A stretch of DNA of 9,736 bases, taken from assembly GCA_016934095.1 (NCBI GenBank), contig JAFGTO010000273.1:1-9736 (forward strand), given 5' to 3'. The DNA comes from Candidatus Glassiibacteriota bacterium (GTDB lineage Bacteria; Gemmatimonadota; Glassbacteria; GWA2-58-10). Both the position numbers and the translations under genes were made by a program. The number at the start of each line of letters is the position of its first letter. The stretch's first letter is position 1. Shown here in pieces: positions 1-5,962 of the stretch. The notes under the pieces were generated by a model, which worked only from the letters and a program-made list of their open reading frames with translations, was not told where the DNA came from and made no database searches.

Positions 1-1
1 C

Positions 2-460
2 ATCGTGGTCTGCACCCTGACCGGGCTGTGCATCATCCTCACCGATTCCTGGAAAGCCGTGGATGAGTTCGGAGCCCAGGTCACCGGCGCCAAGCTGACC
101 GCCCTGAGTTTCAACAGCGCGATGCCAGGGGAACTGGGCGGCATAATCGTGGCCGTGGGCCTGGTCCTTTTCGGTTATTCAACCGTACTGGGCTGGTCGT
201 ATTACGGTGAAAAGTCGCTGGAGTTCCTGCTGGGAGAGCGCTCTGTCATACCGTACCGCGCCCTGTTTACCGTGATGGTGGTGGTGGGCTCGGTAACCGA
301 GCTCAACACGGTATGGCTGGTCTCGGATGTGATGAACGGCCTGATGGCCGTGCCCAACCTGGTGGGGCTCCTACTGCTCAGCGGAGTGGTGGTGAGTGTG
401 ACCAGGAACTATTTCAGCCGGGATCGGAGCGGCCAGAACCGACTGAATGGGGTTTTCTAA
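2..460 (+). CDS. Sodium:alanine/amino-acid symporter (AGCS family), C-terminal part, 5' end outside window
   Basis: Open reading frame already running at the window edge (ATC GTG GTC TGC at 2-13), so the GTG at 5 is not a true start. About 152 C-terminal residues are visible, from a family usually 450-500 long. The stretch LFGYSTVLGWSYYGEK is the characteristic AGCS C-terminal signature. It is followed by a membrane segment (RALFTVMVVVGSVTELNTVW), a DVMNGLMAVPN motif and a last helix (VGLLLLSGVVVSVT), then a short polar tail. Members import alanine, glycine or glutamine with Na+ across the cytoplasmic membrane; the substrate cannot be told from this part. The TAA stop at 458-460 lies inside the oppositely oriented methyltransferase gene, a 47-bp tail-to-tail overlap, and I see no intrinsic terminator between them. 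Family assignment is firm. Confidence 0.93.
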   Translation: MVVCTLTGLCIILTDSWKAVDEFGAQVTGAKLTALSFNSAMPGELGGIIVAVGLVLFGYSTVLGWSYYGEKSLEFLLGERSVIPYRALFTVMVVVGSVTELNTVWLVSDVMNGLMAVPNLVGLLLLSGVVVSVTRNYFSRDRSGQNRLNGVF

Positions 461-1166
461 GGGCCTTGATCAAGAGGCTCGTCCCGCTGACATTCCGCTC
501 GGTCAGCAGCATGTTGCAGGAAGTCTCGATCAGCTCGTCGACCTCGACCGGGCTGAAACGGAACTCATCCAGGTGGGTGCAGTCGTTCTCCCGGTGAAAG
601 ATGCCGGTCAACAGGCGCAGGCGCCAGGGACGGGCAGTCCTGAAACCCAGGATCATTTTTCGACGGGAGAAGCGGGCCAGCCGGGGCAGGAAATACTTGA
701 CGATTTCCGGGTGGAAATAGCTGAGGATACCGCTGTCGAGAACCAGGTCGAATTCCTGGGAAAGAATGAAAGGGTTTGTTTTGCGGTAGATAATGCTGGG
801 GTAGCTGTTAAGCAGGGTGGCGCTTTTTTTCAGTTTTTCGGTCAGCTCCACCGCCACCACGTCCGTATCCCAGTCAGCCAGCCTGCGTGGCAGGTGGCCG
901 GTGCCGTTATCCAGTACCAACAGGCGGGCCTCGCTCAGGTCGCGTGTCAGGTCGAGCAGCTCGAAGACCCTGTCGGCATGGTCCTTGCACTGGCGCATGA
1001 ACCCGGAATTCTCGAATTCCCCACCGGTCCCGGCCGGTCCGTCCCCGGCCAGGGGCAGGACCTCCCTTTCCAGGCATTCACCCACCTGCTGGATTTGTTC
1101 TTTCAGCCGCTGTCTTAACTCTTTGGCTGTGAGCTCGTTGTCTGGAATAGTTTCCTCCCGGGTCAA
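414..1166 (-). CDS. Class I SAM-dependent methyltransferase-like protein
   Basis: 250 residues if begun at the TTG at 1166. After a polar helical N-terminus (residues 10-75) comes a Rossmann-type motif I, LLVLDNGTGHLPRRLA (82-97). An acidic residue ends the next strand (VVAVELT, E107), and a motif-IV-like FDLVLDSGILSYF lies at 139-151, so it probably binds S-adenosylmethionine. The methylated substrate is unknown. The glycine loop is NGTG, not the usual GxGxG, so activity is unproven. The gene starts 9 nt after the stop of the ATPase-TPR gene, in the same frame, suggesting coupled translation. Start choice is uncertain: TTG 1166 has no clear Shine-Dalgarno upstream, while GGGAGG (about 1160-1155) sits inside the reading frame, 5 nt before an ATT codon at 1148. 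The last 15 or so residues are encoded in the overlap with the AGCS gene and look non-conserved. Confidence 0.8.
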   Translation of the reverse strand: MTREETIPDNELTAKELRQRLKEQIQQVGECLEREVLPLAGDGPAGTGGEFENSGFMRQCKDHADRVFELLDLTRDLSEARLLVLDNGTGHLPRRLADWDTDVVAVELTEKLKKSATLLNSYPSIIYRKTNPFILSQEFDLVLDSGILSYFHPEIVKYFLPRLARFSRRKMILGFRTARPWRLRLLTGIFHRENDCTHLDEFRFSPVEVDELIETSCNMLLTERNVSGTSLLIKALRKPHSVGSGRSDPG

Positions 1167-1175
1167 GCCGGCAGC

Positions 1176-4022
1176 TTATCGGCTCTGCTTCTTTTTTTCC
1201 CTGCCCTTTTTATTTTTTCTTTCAGCCTTTGCCGCGGACGGGGCCCCGGCGGAGGGAGACCCGGCCTGTTCTTCCCGTTCGGTTTTCGAGCAGGCTGCGA
1301 TGGCCCGCTCGATCTCGGCGATAAGCTTGCGGTTACCGGTGCCGGCGGCAATTCCGGCGGCCTTCTCGCAGTGGGCGCGGGCGGACTTGGGGTCTGAGGC
1401 TTGAAGCGCGATATGTCCCCGGAAGAGCTGGGCCACGGCCTGATGGTCCGCCATGTTGTGCTCCGAGGCCAGGGCTTCGCCCTCAGCCAGTGTGCTCAGG
1501 GCGGCCTTTTCATCGCCGCGGGCGGCCAGGATCGATCCCCGGTAGAGTATGTTCTGCACGGAGATCGGCAGGTTGCCGATTTCCATGGCGATGCTCAGGC
1601 TGTCCTTGAAATAGTGCCAGGCCCGGTCGTACTGCCTGAGGTTGTAGTAGTAGACCCCGATCGTGCTGAGCAGGGTACAGACATAGGAATAATCCTGCTC
1701 CTCCCTGGCCAGCTCCAGGGCCTGCAGGTAATATTCCAGAGCCTTGCTGACTTCCTTGATCTCGTAGTAGGCATTGCCCAGGTTGGCCAGCCAGACACCC
1801 TGGTTGCGCGTCTGGCCGCTTCTTTCCGCCAGGCACAGCGCCTGGTGGTAGTAGTCGATGGCGGTCTCGAATTCTTCAGTCGAGAAGTAGATGCTGCCGA
1901 TATAGCCCAGCCAATTGCCGATTTGCTGAATATCGGCGGAGGCGCGCAGCCGCTCGAGGGCCCGGTGGAAAAAGTCCAGGGCTTCATCGATGTTTTCCTG
2001 CTCGTATTTTATCCGGCCCAGGTTGCTCAGGGCGGTTACTGCGGCGGTCTCATCCTCCTGCACACGGGCAGTTTCCAGCACCTGGCCGTAAAAACTCTCC
2101 GCCTGTTCCAGGCTGCCGGTACACTGGTAAATATAGCCGAGGTTGAGCAGGGCATCGAGCCTCTGCTCGGCCGGCCCGGCCTCCCGGCCCAGCTCGAGGG
2201 CCTGCTTAAGGAAAGTCTCCGCCCGGGTAAAATCCTCCCGCCGGATCTCCACCGTACCGAGAGCGATCAGGCAGGCCGCGGCCAGGTCGAGCTCACCTGC
2301 CGAGACCGCAGTCTGGTGCCCCTGTTCATAGAACCGCTCGGCGCCGGACCAGTCTCCGCGCTGGACCATGATTTCCCCCAGCTCGAGGCAGGCCTCGACC
2401 TGCGGACAGACCAGGCCTCGGCTGCTGGCGATCTGGAGCGCGGCTGTCAGGGCGGAAAAGGCCTCCTTGTCGCGTCCGTCCCCCAGCCGGGCCTTGCCGG
2501 CCTTGATCATCAGCATGGTAAAGCTTTCGCATTTCTGTGCTGAAAGAACCGTTCCCTCTTCGGCGCACTCGAGCCCCTGGCGGGCCGCGGCCTCGTCATA
2601 GGCCCTGGCCGCACCGGCATAGTCCTCGAAGCTGTAGAGACGGTCGCCGCAGCGGGTGATCGCCTCGACTGCCCAGTCCTCTTTCAGGAAATAAGCATCT
2701 GTCAGGTGCTCGCCGACAGCGAAGACATAATCATGGTCATTCTCTTCCATCGACTGCCAGAGAAGTTCCGCCGCCTGCTGGTGCATCCCGGTGAGGCGGT
2801 CGCCGGGGACCGATTCGGTCAGCAGCTCGGCGAGCAGCGGATAGCTCAGGCAGATGGTACGGCCGGTTTCCCGTCCTGCACCGTCCCGGAGAAAGCCCTC
2901 GGCCGCCAGGCGGTCCAGCCTGTCTTCCAGGTCGTCGAGCGGATATCCGATCCTGGAAAGCATGCTTGCCAGCAGCTCCAGCGAGGAGTAAGGCCCCAGC
3001 AGGGCAACCGACTGGAGGATCGCCCGCATCCGGTGCTCCAGCCGGTCCAGGCGCTCGTGGATCACGGAGTTCAGGTCCAGGGTATCAAGGGCGCGGGTCT
3101 TGGCCTCCAGTGCGCCGATCAGCCCGCTCCTGGTTTCCTGCCGGCTGTCCCGGCCGGTGATTGAAGACAGCAGGCGGTAGGCCTCGCAAAGCAGCCGTGC
3201 ATTGCCCGGGGTGCCCTCGATCAGCAGTTGCTGAAGCTGCGAGCTCAGGCGGGAGGAGGGCGACGCGGCTTCGAGAGCCTGAATTATTTTCTTGCGGGAC
3301 AGCCTCGACAGCGAGCCCAGGGAGAACTGGTTGAATTCCGGCAGGTAAGCCAGCTCCGAAGCGATTGATGAGCGGCTGCTCGTGATCAGAACCAGGGGCC
3401 ATAAGGCATCTTTTTTCTGCACCAGGTGGACCAGCAGCTCCAGCGAGAGACGGTCCATGCGGTCGAGGTCCTCGAACCACAGCAGGACAGGCTCCGGAGA
3501 GCCCGGCCCCCGGCGGCCATGCCTCAGGGCCGCCAAATACCGTCCGACCGCGGCGAAAATATTCAGCTTACCCTGGCCCCGGCGCATGGACCGTCCACCG
3601 GTTTTCGCAGGGTAGTCTATTCCCACCAGGCGGCCGAGCACCGGAAGGGTCCTGTCGATCTGCAGAAGCTCGGGCGGCAGCCTGAAACGACCCAGCAGCG
3701 CAAGGTGGGATTCCAGCTTCTCCTTTTTGGTGTATTCGCTCTCCCAGAGGGCAATCTCAAAGTCATGAGAGACCGCCATTGCGGCGGCCCCGAACGGATA
3801 ACCCACCGGCGGTGAATAGCGGTTGGTAAAAATATGGAAATCCGACAGCGCCTGGATGCTGAGGACCAGCTCTTCCAGCAGACGTGTCTTGCCGATACCG
3901 TCCTCGCCGAACACATGCAGCCAGAGAGCCTGCCTGCTTTCCCGGTTCTCCAGGAAAACCGCAGTCAAATCGCGCAGGATCTTGAGTTCCTTTTCTCTGC
4001 CGATAAGCTCCAGATTTCTCAT
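1176..4022 (-). CDS. AAA/STAND-like ATPase with long TPR array (948 aa)
   Basis: Start taken at ATG 4022, preceded by AAGGTG with a 4-nt spacer; an in-frame GTG at 4088 would add 22 unlikely residues. The N-terminus (LIGREKEL, 6-13) is typical of AAA_16/STAND ATPases. Walker A is GEDGIGKT (39-46), Walker B VLLWFEDLD (179-187), and an LITSSRSS strand at 212-219 resembles a sensor arginine region. A helical, winged-helix-like segment follows (about 300-440). From about 455 to 910 is a TPR array; the A..LG position recurs at exactly 40-residue pitch (LG at 588, 628, 668, 708, 748, 788, with weaker copies near 828 and 868). The C-terminus (912-948) is an Ala/Ser linker ending in a Lys/Arg-rich tail. 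No kinase, cyclase, protease or HTH domain and no membrane segment is visible, so a cytoplasmic ATP-controlled scaffold or sensor is inferred. It probably shares a transcript with the methyltransferase. Confidence 0.88.
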   Translation of the reverse strand: MRNLELIGREKELKILRDLTAVFLENRESRQALWLHVFGEDGIGKTRLLEELVLSIQALSDFHIFTNRYSPPVGYPFGAAAMAVSHDFEIALWESEYTKKEKLESHLALLGRFRLPPELLQIDRTLPVLGRLVGIDYPAKTGGRSMRRGQGKLNIFAAVGRYLAALRHGRRGPGSPEPVLLWFEDLDRMDRLSLELLVHLVQKKDALWPLVLITSSRSSIASELAYLPEFNQFSLGSLSRLSRKKIIQALEAASPSSRLSSQLQQLLIEGTPGNARLLCEAYRLLSSITGRDSRQETRSGLIGALEAKTRALDTLDLNSVIHERLDRLEHRMRAILQSVALLGPYSSLELLASMLSRIGYPLDDLEDRLDRLAAEGFLRDGAGRETGRTICLSYPLLAELLTESVPGDRLTGMHQQAAELLWQSMEENDHDYVFAVGEHLTDAYFLKEDWAVEAITRCGDRLYSFEDYAGAARAYDEAAARQGLECAEEGTVLSAQKCESFTMLMIKAGKARLGDGRDKEAFSALTAALQIASSRGLVCPQVEACLELGEIMVQRGDWSGAERFYEQGHQTAVSAGELDLAAACLIALGTVEIRREDFTRAETFLKQALELGREAGPAEQRLDALLNLGYIYQCTGSLEQAESFYGQVLETARVQEDETAAVTALSNLGRIKYEQENIDEALDFFHRALERLRASADIQQIGNWLGYIGSIYFSTEEFETAIDYYHQALCLAERSGQTRNQGVWLANLGNAYYEIKEVSKALEYYLQALELAREEQDYSYVCTLLSTIGVYYYNLRQYDRAWHYFKDSLSIAMEIGNLPISVQNILYRGSILAARGDEKAALSTLAEGEALASEHNMADHQAVAQLFRGHIALQASDPKSARAHCEKAAGIAAGTGNRKLIAEIERAIAACSKTEREEQAGSPSAGAPSAAKAERKNKKGREKKKQSR

Positions 4023-4126
4023 AAGGCACCTTGTCCGGGCTAACTGTTGAATTGGCCGCCTGAGCGCATTCCCCGCGTCTTGCCGCACCGGTCAGCGAGC
4101 GAATCAGAACAAATAGAATTACTTCA

Positions 4127-4166
4127 AGAATCGAAGATTCTCCCTGAGCTTGCTCATGGGGAGTCT
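4127..4166 (-). repeat. Two-hairpin noncoding element, copy 1 (leader of the ATPase-TPR gene)
   Basis: On the minus strand, hairpin A pairs TGAGC with GCTCA (4156-4145) and CCC with GGG around a bulged A. Directly after it, hairpin B is a perfect 6-bp stem, AGAATC-TTC-GATTCT (4141-4127). The plus strand reads AGAATCGAAGATTCT. The same order of two hairpins, with related sequence, occurs at 6900-6934, also upstream of a minus-strand gene. On the plus strand a longer 15-position stem (4135-4149 with 4152-4166) is possible using G-T pairs. Function unknown; a leader RNA structure or attenuator is the likeliest reading. Confidence 0.5.
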
Positions 4167-4201
4167 GCGATGCCGCAATCGACAACCGGGCCGACAGTGA
4201 A

Positions 4202-4229
4202 AATATACAGGCTGATAGTGTATTTTCAA
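4202..4229 (-). promoter_or_regulatory. Putative sigma70 promoter for the ATPase-TPR gene
   Basis: On the minus strand TTGAAA (4229-4224) and TATATT (4207-4202) are separated by 16 bp. The -35 box has one mismatch to consensus and the -10 box is close. Transcription would begin near 4195, giving a leader of about 170 nt that includes the two-hairpin element at 4127-4166. Confidence 0.5.
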
Positions 4230-4240
4230 GCAAAATAGTA

Positions 4241-4264
4241 TTTACCCGCTGGGCCGGGGGTAAA
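4241..4264. repeat. Inverted repeat TTTACCC...GGGTAAA
   Basis: A perfect 7-bp inverted repeat (4241-4247 and 4258-4264) around a 10-bp GC-rich centre. It lies just upstream of the minus-strand -35 box and 31 bp before the plus-strand -35 box, so it could be an operator serving either promoter. No U-run follows it in either direction, so it is not a typical terminator. Confidence 0.4.
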
Positions 4265-4295
4265 AATATATTTATCGTAAAAAAAGCATGAAAAC

Positions 4296-4324
4296 TTGAC
4301 AATTGTACGTGAATAGAATATAGT
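4296..4324 (+). promoter_or_regulatory. Near-consensus sigma70 promoter for ssb
   Basis: TTGACA (4296-4301) and TATAGT (4319-4324) with the optimal 17-bp spacing, in AT-rich surroundings. The -35 box is perfect and the -10 box has one mismatch. It points at ssb, with a predicted start near 4331 and an untranslated leader of about 175 nt. This is the best promoter match I found in the window. Confidence 0.7.
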
Positions 4325-4505
4325 AAAAACACCTAAATTCAATATTTTTCGTTGCAAAGCTCTTCTAACCCCTGTATGCATAGGTAATAGCCCTATTTTG
4401 CCAGCCACTTTTTCATGACCGCGTAAGGCCGATAACGCTTGAACATTCTAGCGGATGGGAAGTTATTTACCTAGAGCAGTCGAACGATTTTCGGCGGAGT
4501 GTTTC

Positions 4506-4898
4506 ATGGCTCAGCGAGACCTGAACAAGGTAATCCTTATCGGAAACATCGGTCGAGATCCGGACCTGCGCCAAACAGACAAGGGCAATGCACTCTCCAC
4601 TTTTTCGCTGGCGACCAACTCGACCTGGGTGGACCGAGAGGGCGTGCGCAACGAAAAGACCGAGTGGCACAACATTGTAGCCTGGAACCGACTGGCGGAG
4701 ATCTGCCACCAGATTATCCGTAAAGGCGACCAGATTTACATCGAGGGGCGGCTGCGCACCCGCTCTTGGAACGCTGAGAGCGGGGAAACTTACCACAAGA
4801 CCGAGATTATCGCCGAACAGATGATCAAGCTGAGCCGGAGAGCCGCAGACGTCGAGGTGGAAGCCAGCTCCGGCCAGGCCGCTGCGAACGGTCAATAA
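4506..4898 (+). CDS. ssb: Single-stranded DNA-binding protein
   Basis: 130 residues. Start chosen at ATG 4506 (MAQRDLNKVILIGNIG), with GGAG at 4496-4499 and a 6-nt spacer. A frame extension to 4455 would add 17 residues that SSBs lack. The OB fold (about residues 5-110) carries the usual family motifs: NKVILIGNIGRDPDLR, STFSLATN, TEWHNIVAWNRLAE, KGDQIYIEGRLRTRSW and a YHKTEIIAEQM strand. SSB coats single-stranded DNA in replication, repair and recombination. The region after the OB fold is only about 20 residues and ends AAANGQ. It lacks both the Gly/Pro-rich linker and the acidic DDDIPF-type tip that recruits partner proteins. In many bacteria ssb lies between rpsF and rpsR; here it is nearby but inverted, with its own promoter and a small gene behind it. 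Family call is firm; whether it is the main SSB or a paralogue is open. Confidence 0.95.
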   Translation: MAQRDLNKVILIGNIGRDPDLRQTDKGNALSTFSLATNSTWVDREGVRNEKTEWHNIVAWNRLAEICHQIIRKGDQIYIEGRLRTRSWNAESGETYHKTEIIAEQMIKLSRRAADVEVEASSGQAAANGQ

Positions 4899-4912
4899 AC
4901 AGTTGCAGTCAG

Positions 4913-4962
4913 GTTCCGCGGCTTCTGATCCGGAACATGGGATAACCGGCCGTTGCAGCCGG
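4913..4962 (+). other. Two short inverted repeats between ssb and the 66-aa gene
   Basis: GTTCCG (4913-4918) pairs with CGGAAC (4931-4936), and CCGGC (4946-4950) with GCCGG (4958-4962). Neither is followed by a U-run, so they are not intrinsic terminators. They could stabilise the ssb mRNA end or tune expression of the next gene, whose AGGAG begins 8 nt later. Confidence 0.35.
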
Positions 4963-4985
4963 ACAGCACAGGAGCAAACTGAATA

Positions 4986-5186
4986 ATGGGCAAGGATAGG
5001 AAGAAAAAAGGCAAACAACAGCCGGCGGCTGACAAGCTGGATGCGATCAGGAATGCGATAACCGACGGGGGCAAGTCGTCGAAGAGCGTGGTCAGGGCTT
5101 TTCAATCGCTGATGAGACAGGATGAGGACCGGGATAACTGGGCGGCAAAGGAGTTCCATCGGCCGGATGCGCCGAAAAAAAGATGA
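4986..5186 (+). CDS. Small basic hypothetical protein (66 aa)
   Basis: I do not recognise this protein. ATG 4986 is preceded by AGGAG (4970-4974) at an 11-nt spacing, slightly long. The N-terminus is strongly basic (MGKDRKKKGKQQ), the middle looks helical (KLDAIRNAITDGGKSSKSVVRAFQSLMRQDEDRDNW is summarised here as residues 17-52), and the C-terminus ends PDAPKKR. There is no signal peptide, membrane segment or cysteine. It lies 87 nt after ssb in the same direction, and the strong terminator begins 7 nt after its stop, so it most likely shares the ssb transcript. The gene is supported by the ribosome site, the terminator placement and a composition plausible for a real protein. A nucleic-acid-binding role linked to SSB is only a guess from charge and position. 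Confidence 0.65.
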   Translation: MGKDRKKKGKQQPAADKLDAIRNAITDGGKSSKSVVRAFQSLMRQDEDRDNWAAKEFHRPDAPKKR

Positions 5187-5193
5187 GGGCGAC

Positions 5194-5223
5194 AAAAAAC
5201 CCTGCATCCGCTGCAGGGTTTTT
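5194..5223. terminator. Bidirectional intrinsic terminator between the ssb unit and rplI
   Basis: A perfect stem CCCTGCA (5200-5206) / TGCAGGG (5212-5218) with a 5-nt loop. It is preceded by six A (5194-5199) and followed by TTTTT (5219-5223), so it carries a U-tract on both strands. It begins 7 nt after the 66-aa gene and about 60 nt beyond the rplI stop on the other strand, so it can end both converging transcripts. Confidence 0.92.
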
Positions 5224-5284
5224 CTTTTTCCATGACCTTGAAAAAAGGTCGAAAAAATCCGGCCCGGCCGATCAGCAAAAGAGG

Positions 5285-5728
5285 CTACTCTTTGACCACC
5301 CAGACCTTGATTTCGGCGACCACCTCGGGGTGCAGGCGCACACCTACCGTGTAAACCCCCAGCTTCTTGATCGGCTCGTCGAGCACTATCTTCCGGCGGT
5401 CCAGCTCGAACCCCTGCCTGATTGCCTCCTCGGCGATATCAGCGGCGCCCACCGAACCGTACAGCTTGTCCTCCTCACCCACTTTCACCTGGAAAGTCAG
5501 CGACAGCTCGCCCAGTTTCCCGGCGTACTTGCGGGCCTGTTCCAGCTCATGCTCGGCAAGCTGGGCGGCCCGGCGCTTCTCGAATTCAATCCGTTTGAGA
5601 TTGCCGGAGTTGGCGGGATAGGCGAGATTCTTGGGGATCAGGTAATTCCGGGCATAACCGGCAGCTACTTTTACCACCTCTCCGATCTTGCCCAGCCTTT
5701 CAATATCAGAACGCAGGATGACTTCCAT
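5285..5728 (-). CDS. rplI: Large ribosomal subunit protein bL9
   Basis: 147 residues, the normal length for bL9, beginning at ATG 5728 behind AGGAGG (5738-5733) with a 4-nt A-rich spacer. The N-terminal domain MEVILRSDIERLGKIGEVV, then VAAGYARNYLIPKNLA (about residues 21-36), matches the 23S rRNA-binding signature of the family, with Asn where the signature usually has Gly. A long charged connecting helix (about 40-75) leads to the C-terminal domain with KLYGSVGAADIAEEA and the closing VGVRLHPEVVAEIKVWVV. bL9 sits at the base of the L1 stalk and helps maintain reading frame. It is the last gene of the rpsF-rpsR-DUF2232-rplI order, but the 234-nt gap upstream contains a possible promoter of its own. 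Confidence 0.98.
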   Translation of the reverse strand: MEVILRSDIERLGKIGEVVKVAAGYARNYLIPKNLAYPANSGNLKRIEFEKRRAAQLAEHELEQARKYAGKLGELSLTFQVKVGEEDKLYGSVGAADIAEEAIRQGFELDRRKIVLDEPIKKLGVYTVGVRLHPEVVAEIKVWVVKE

Positions 5729-5861
5729 TTTTCCTCCTCAACAAGGCGCTGTTTTCGTGCCTGCCCGTCGCCGTCGACTACTTATCCGGGGCTTTCCAGG
5801 CTTTTTTAGCGGGTCGCCCCGCCAGGGCTGCTACAGCACGATGCTGTCAAGGTCGAGTTAC

Positions 5862-5889
5862 AGTTTAGCACACGGATGAACCGTGTAAA
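5862..5889 (-). promoter_or_regulatory. Possible rplI promoter containing a palindrome
   Basis: On the minus strand TTTACA (5889-5884) and TAAACT (5867-5862) are 16 bp apart, a moderate sigma70 match. The palindrome ACACGG-N5-CCGTGT (5870-5886) fills the spacer and would be well placed as a repressor site or as a DNA hairpin. The flanking part of the 5729-5962 gap holds two further short inverted repeats and no gene. Confidence 0.35.
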
Positions 5890-5962
5890 AAAACAGCCTG
5901 TGTTTCCTTTATCCCGAAGGGATTATTTTCCTTACTTTCAGCCTGCATCTCCTGCCTGACGG

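Larger units (their letters stand above)
4023..4505. other. Divergent intergenic region between the ATPase-TPR gene and ssb
   Basis: 483 bp, much richer in A+T than the flanking genes. No convincing gene lies here; short open frames lack ribosome sites and similarity. It holds a minus-strand promoter (4202-4229), a plus-strand promoter (4296-4324), a two-hairpin element (4127-4166), a 7-bp inverted repeat (4241-4264) and a leader of about 175 nt before ssb. Within that leader TCTAG (4447-4451) and CTAGA (4471-4475) could pair, weakly. Confidence 0.7.

Noticed and set aside
447..1118. 223-codon open frame on the plus strand opposite the methyltransferase
   Set aside because: No family features; the minus-strand frame has SAM-binding motifs and operon context.
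1700..2300. Repeated DNA with about 120-bp period, considered as a tandem repeat or CRISPR
   Set aside because: The period is the 40-residue TPR pitch of the coding sequence. The DNA copies are diverged and there are no identical repeats with spacers.
1401..2543. 380-codon open frame on the plus strand opposite the ATPase-TPR gene
   Set aside because: It is a shadow in GC-rich DNA: no recognisable domain, no ribosome site, and the opposite strand encodes clear TPR repeats.
4023..4088. Upstream GTG start at 4088 for the ATPase-TPR gene
   Set aside because: The added 22 residues do not look like the family N-terminus, and ATG 4022 has a better ribosome site directly before LIGREKEL.
4455..4505. 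Longer SSB start at 4455
   Set aside because: The extra 17 residues are absent from SSBs, and GGAG is correctly placed for ATG 4506.
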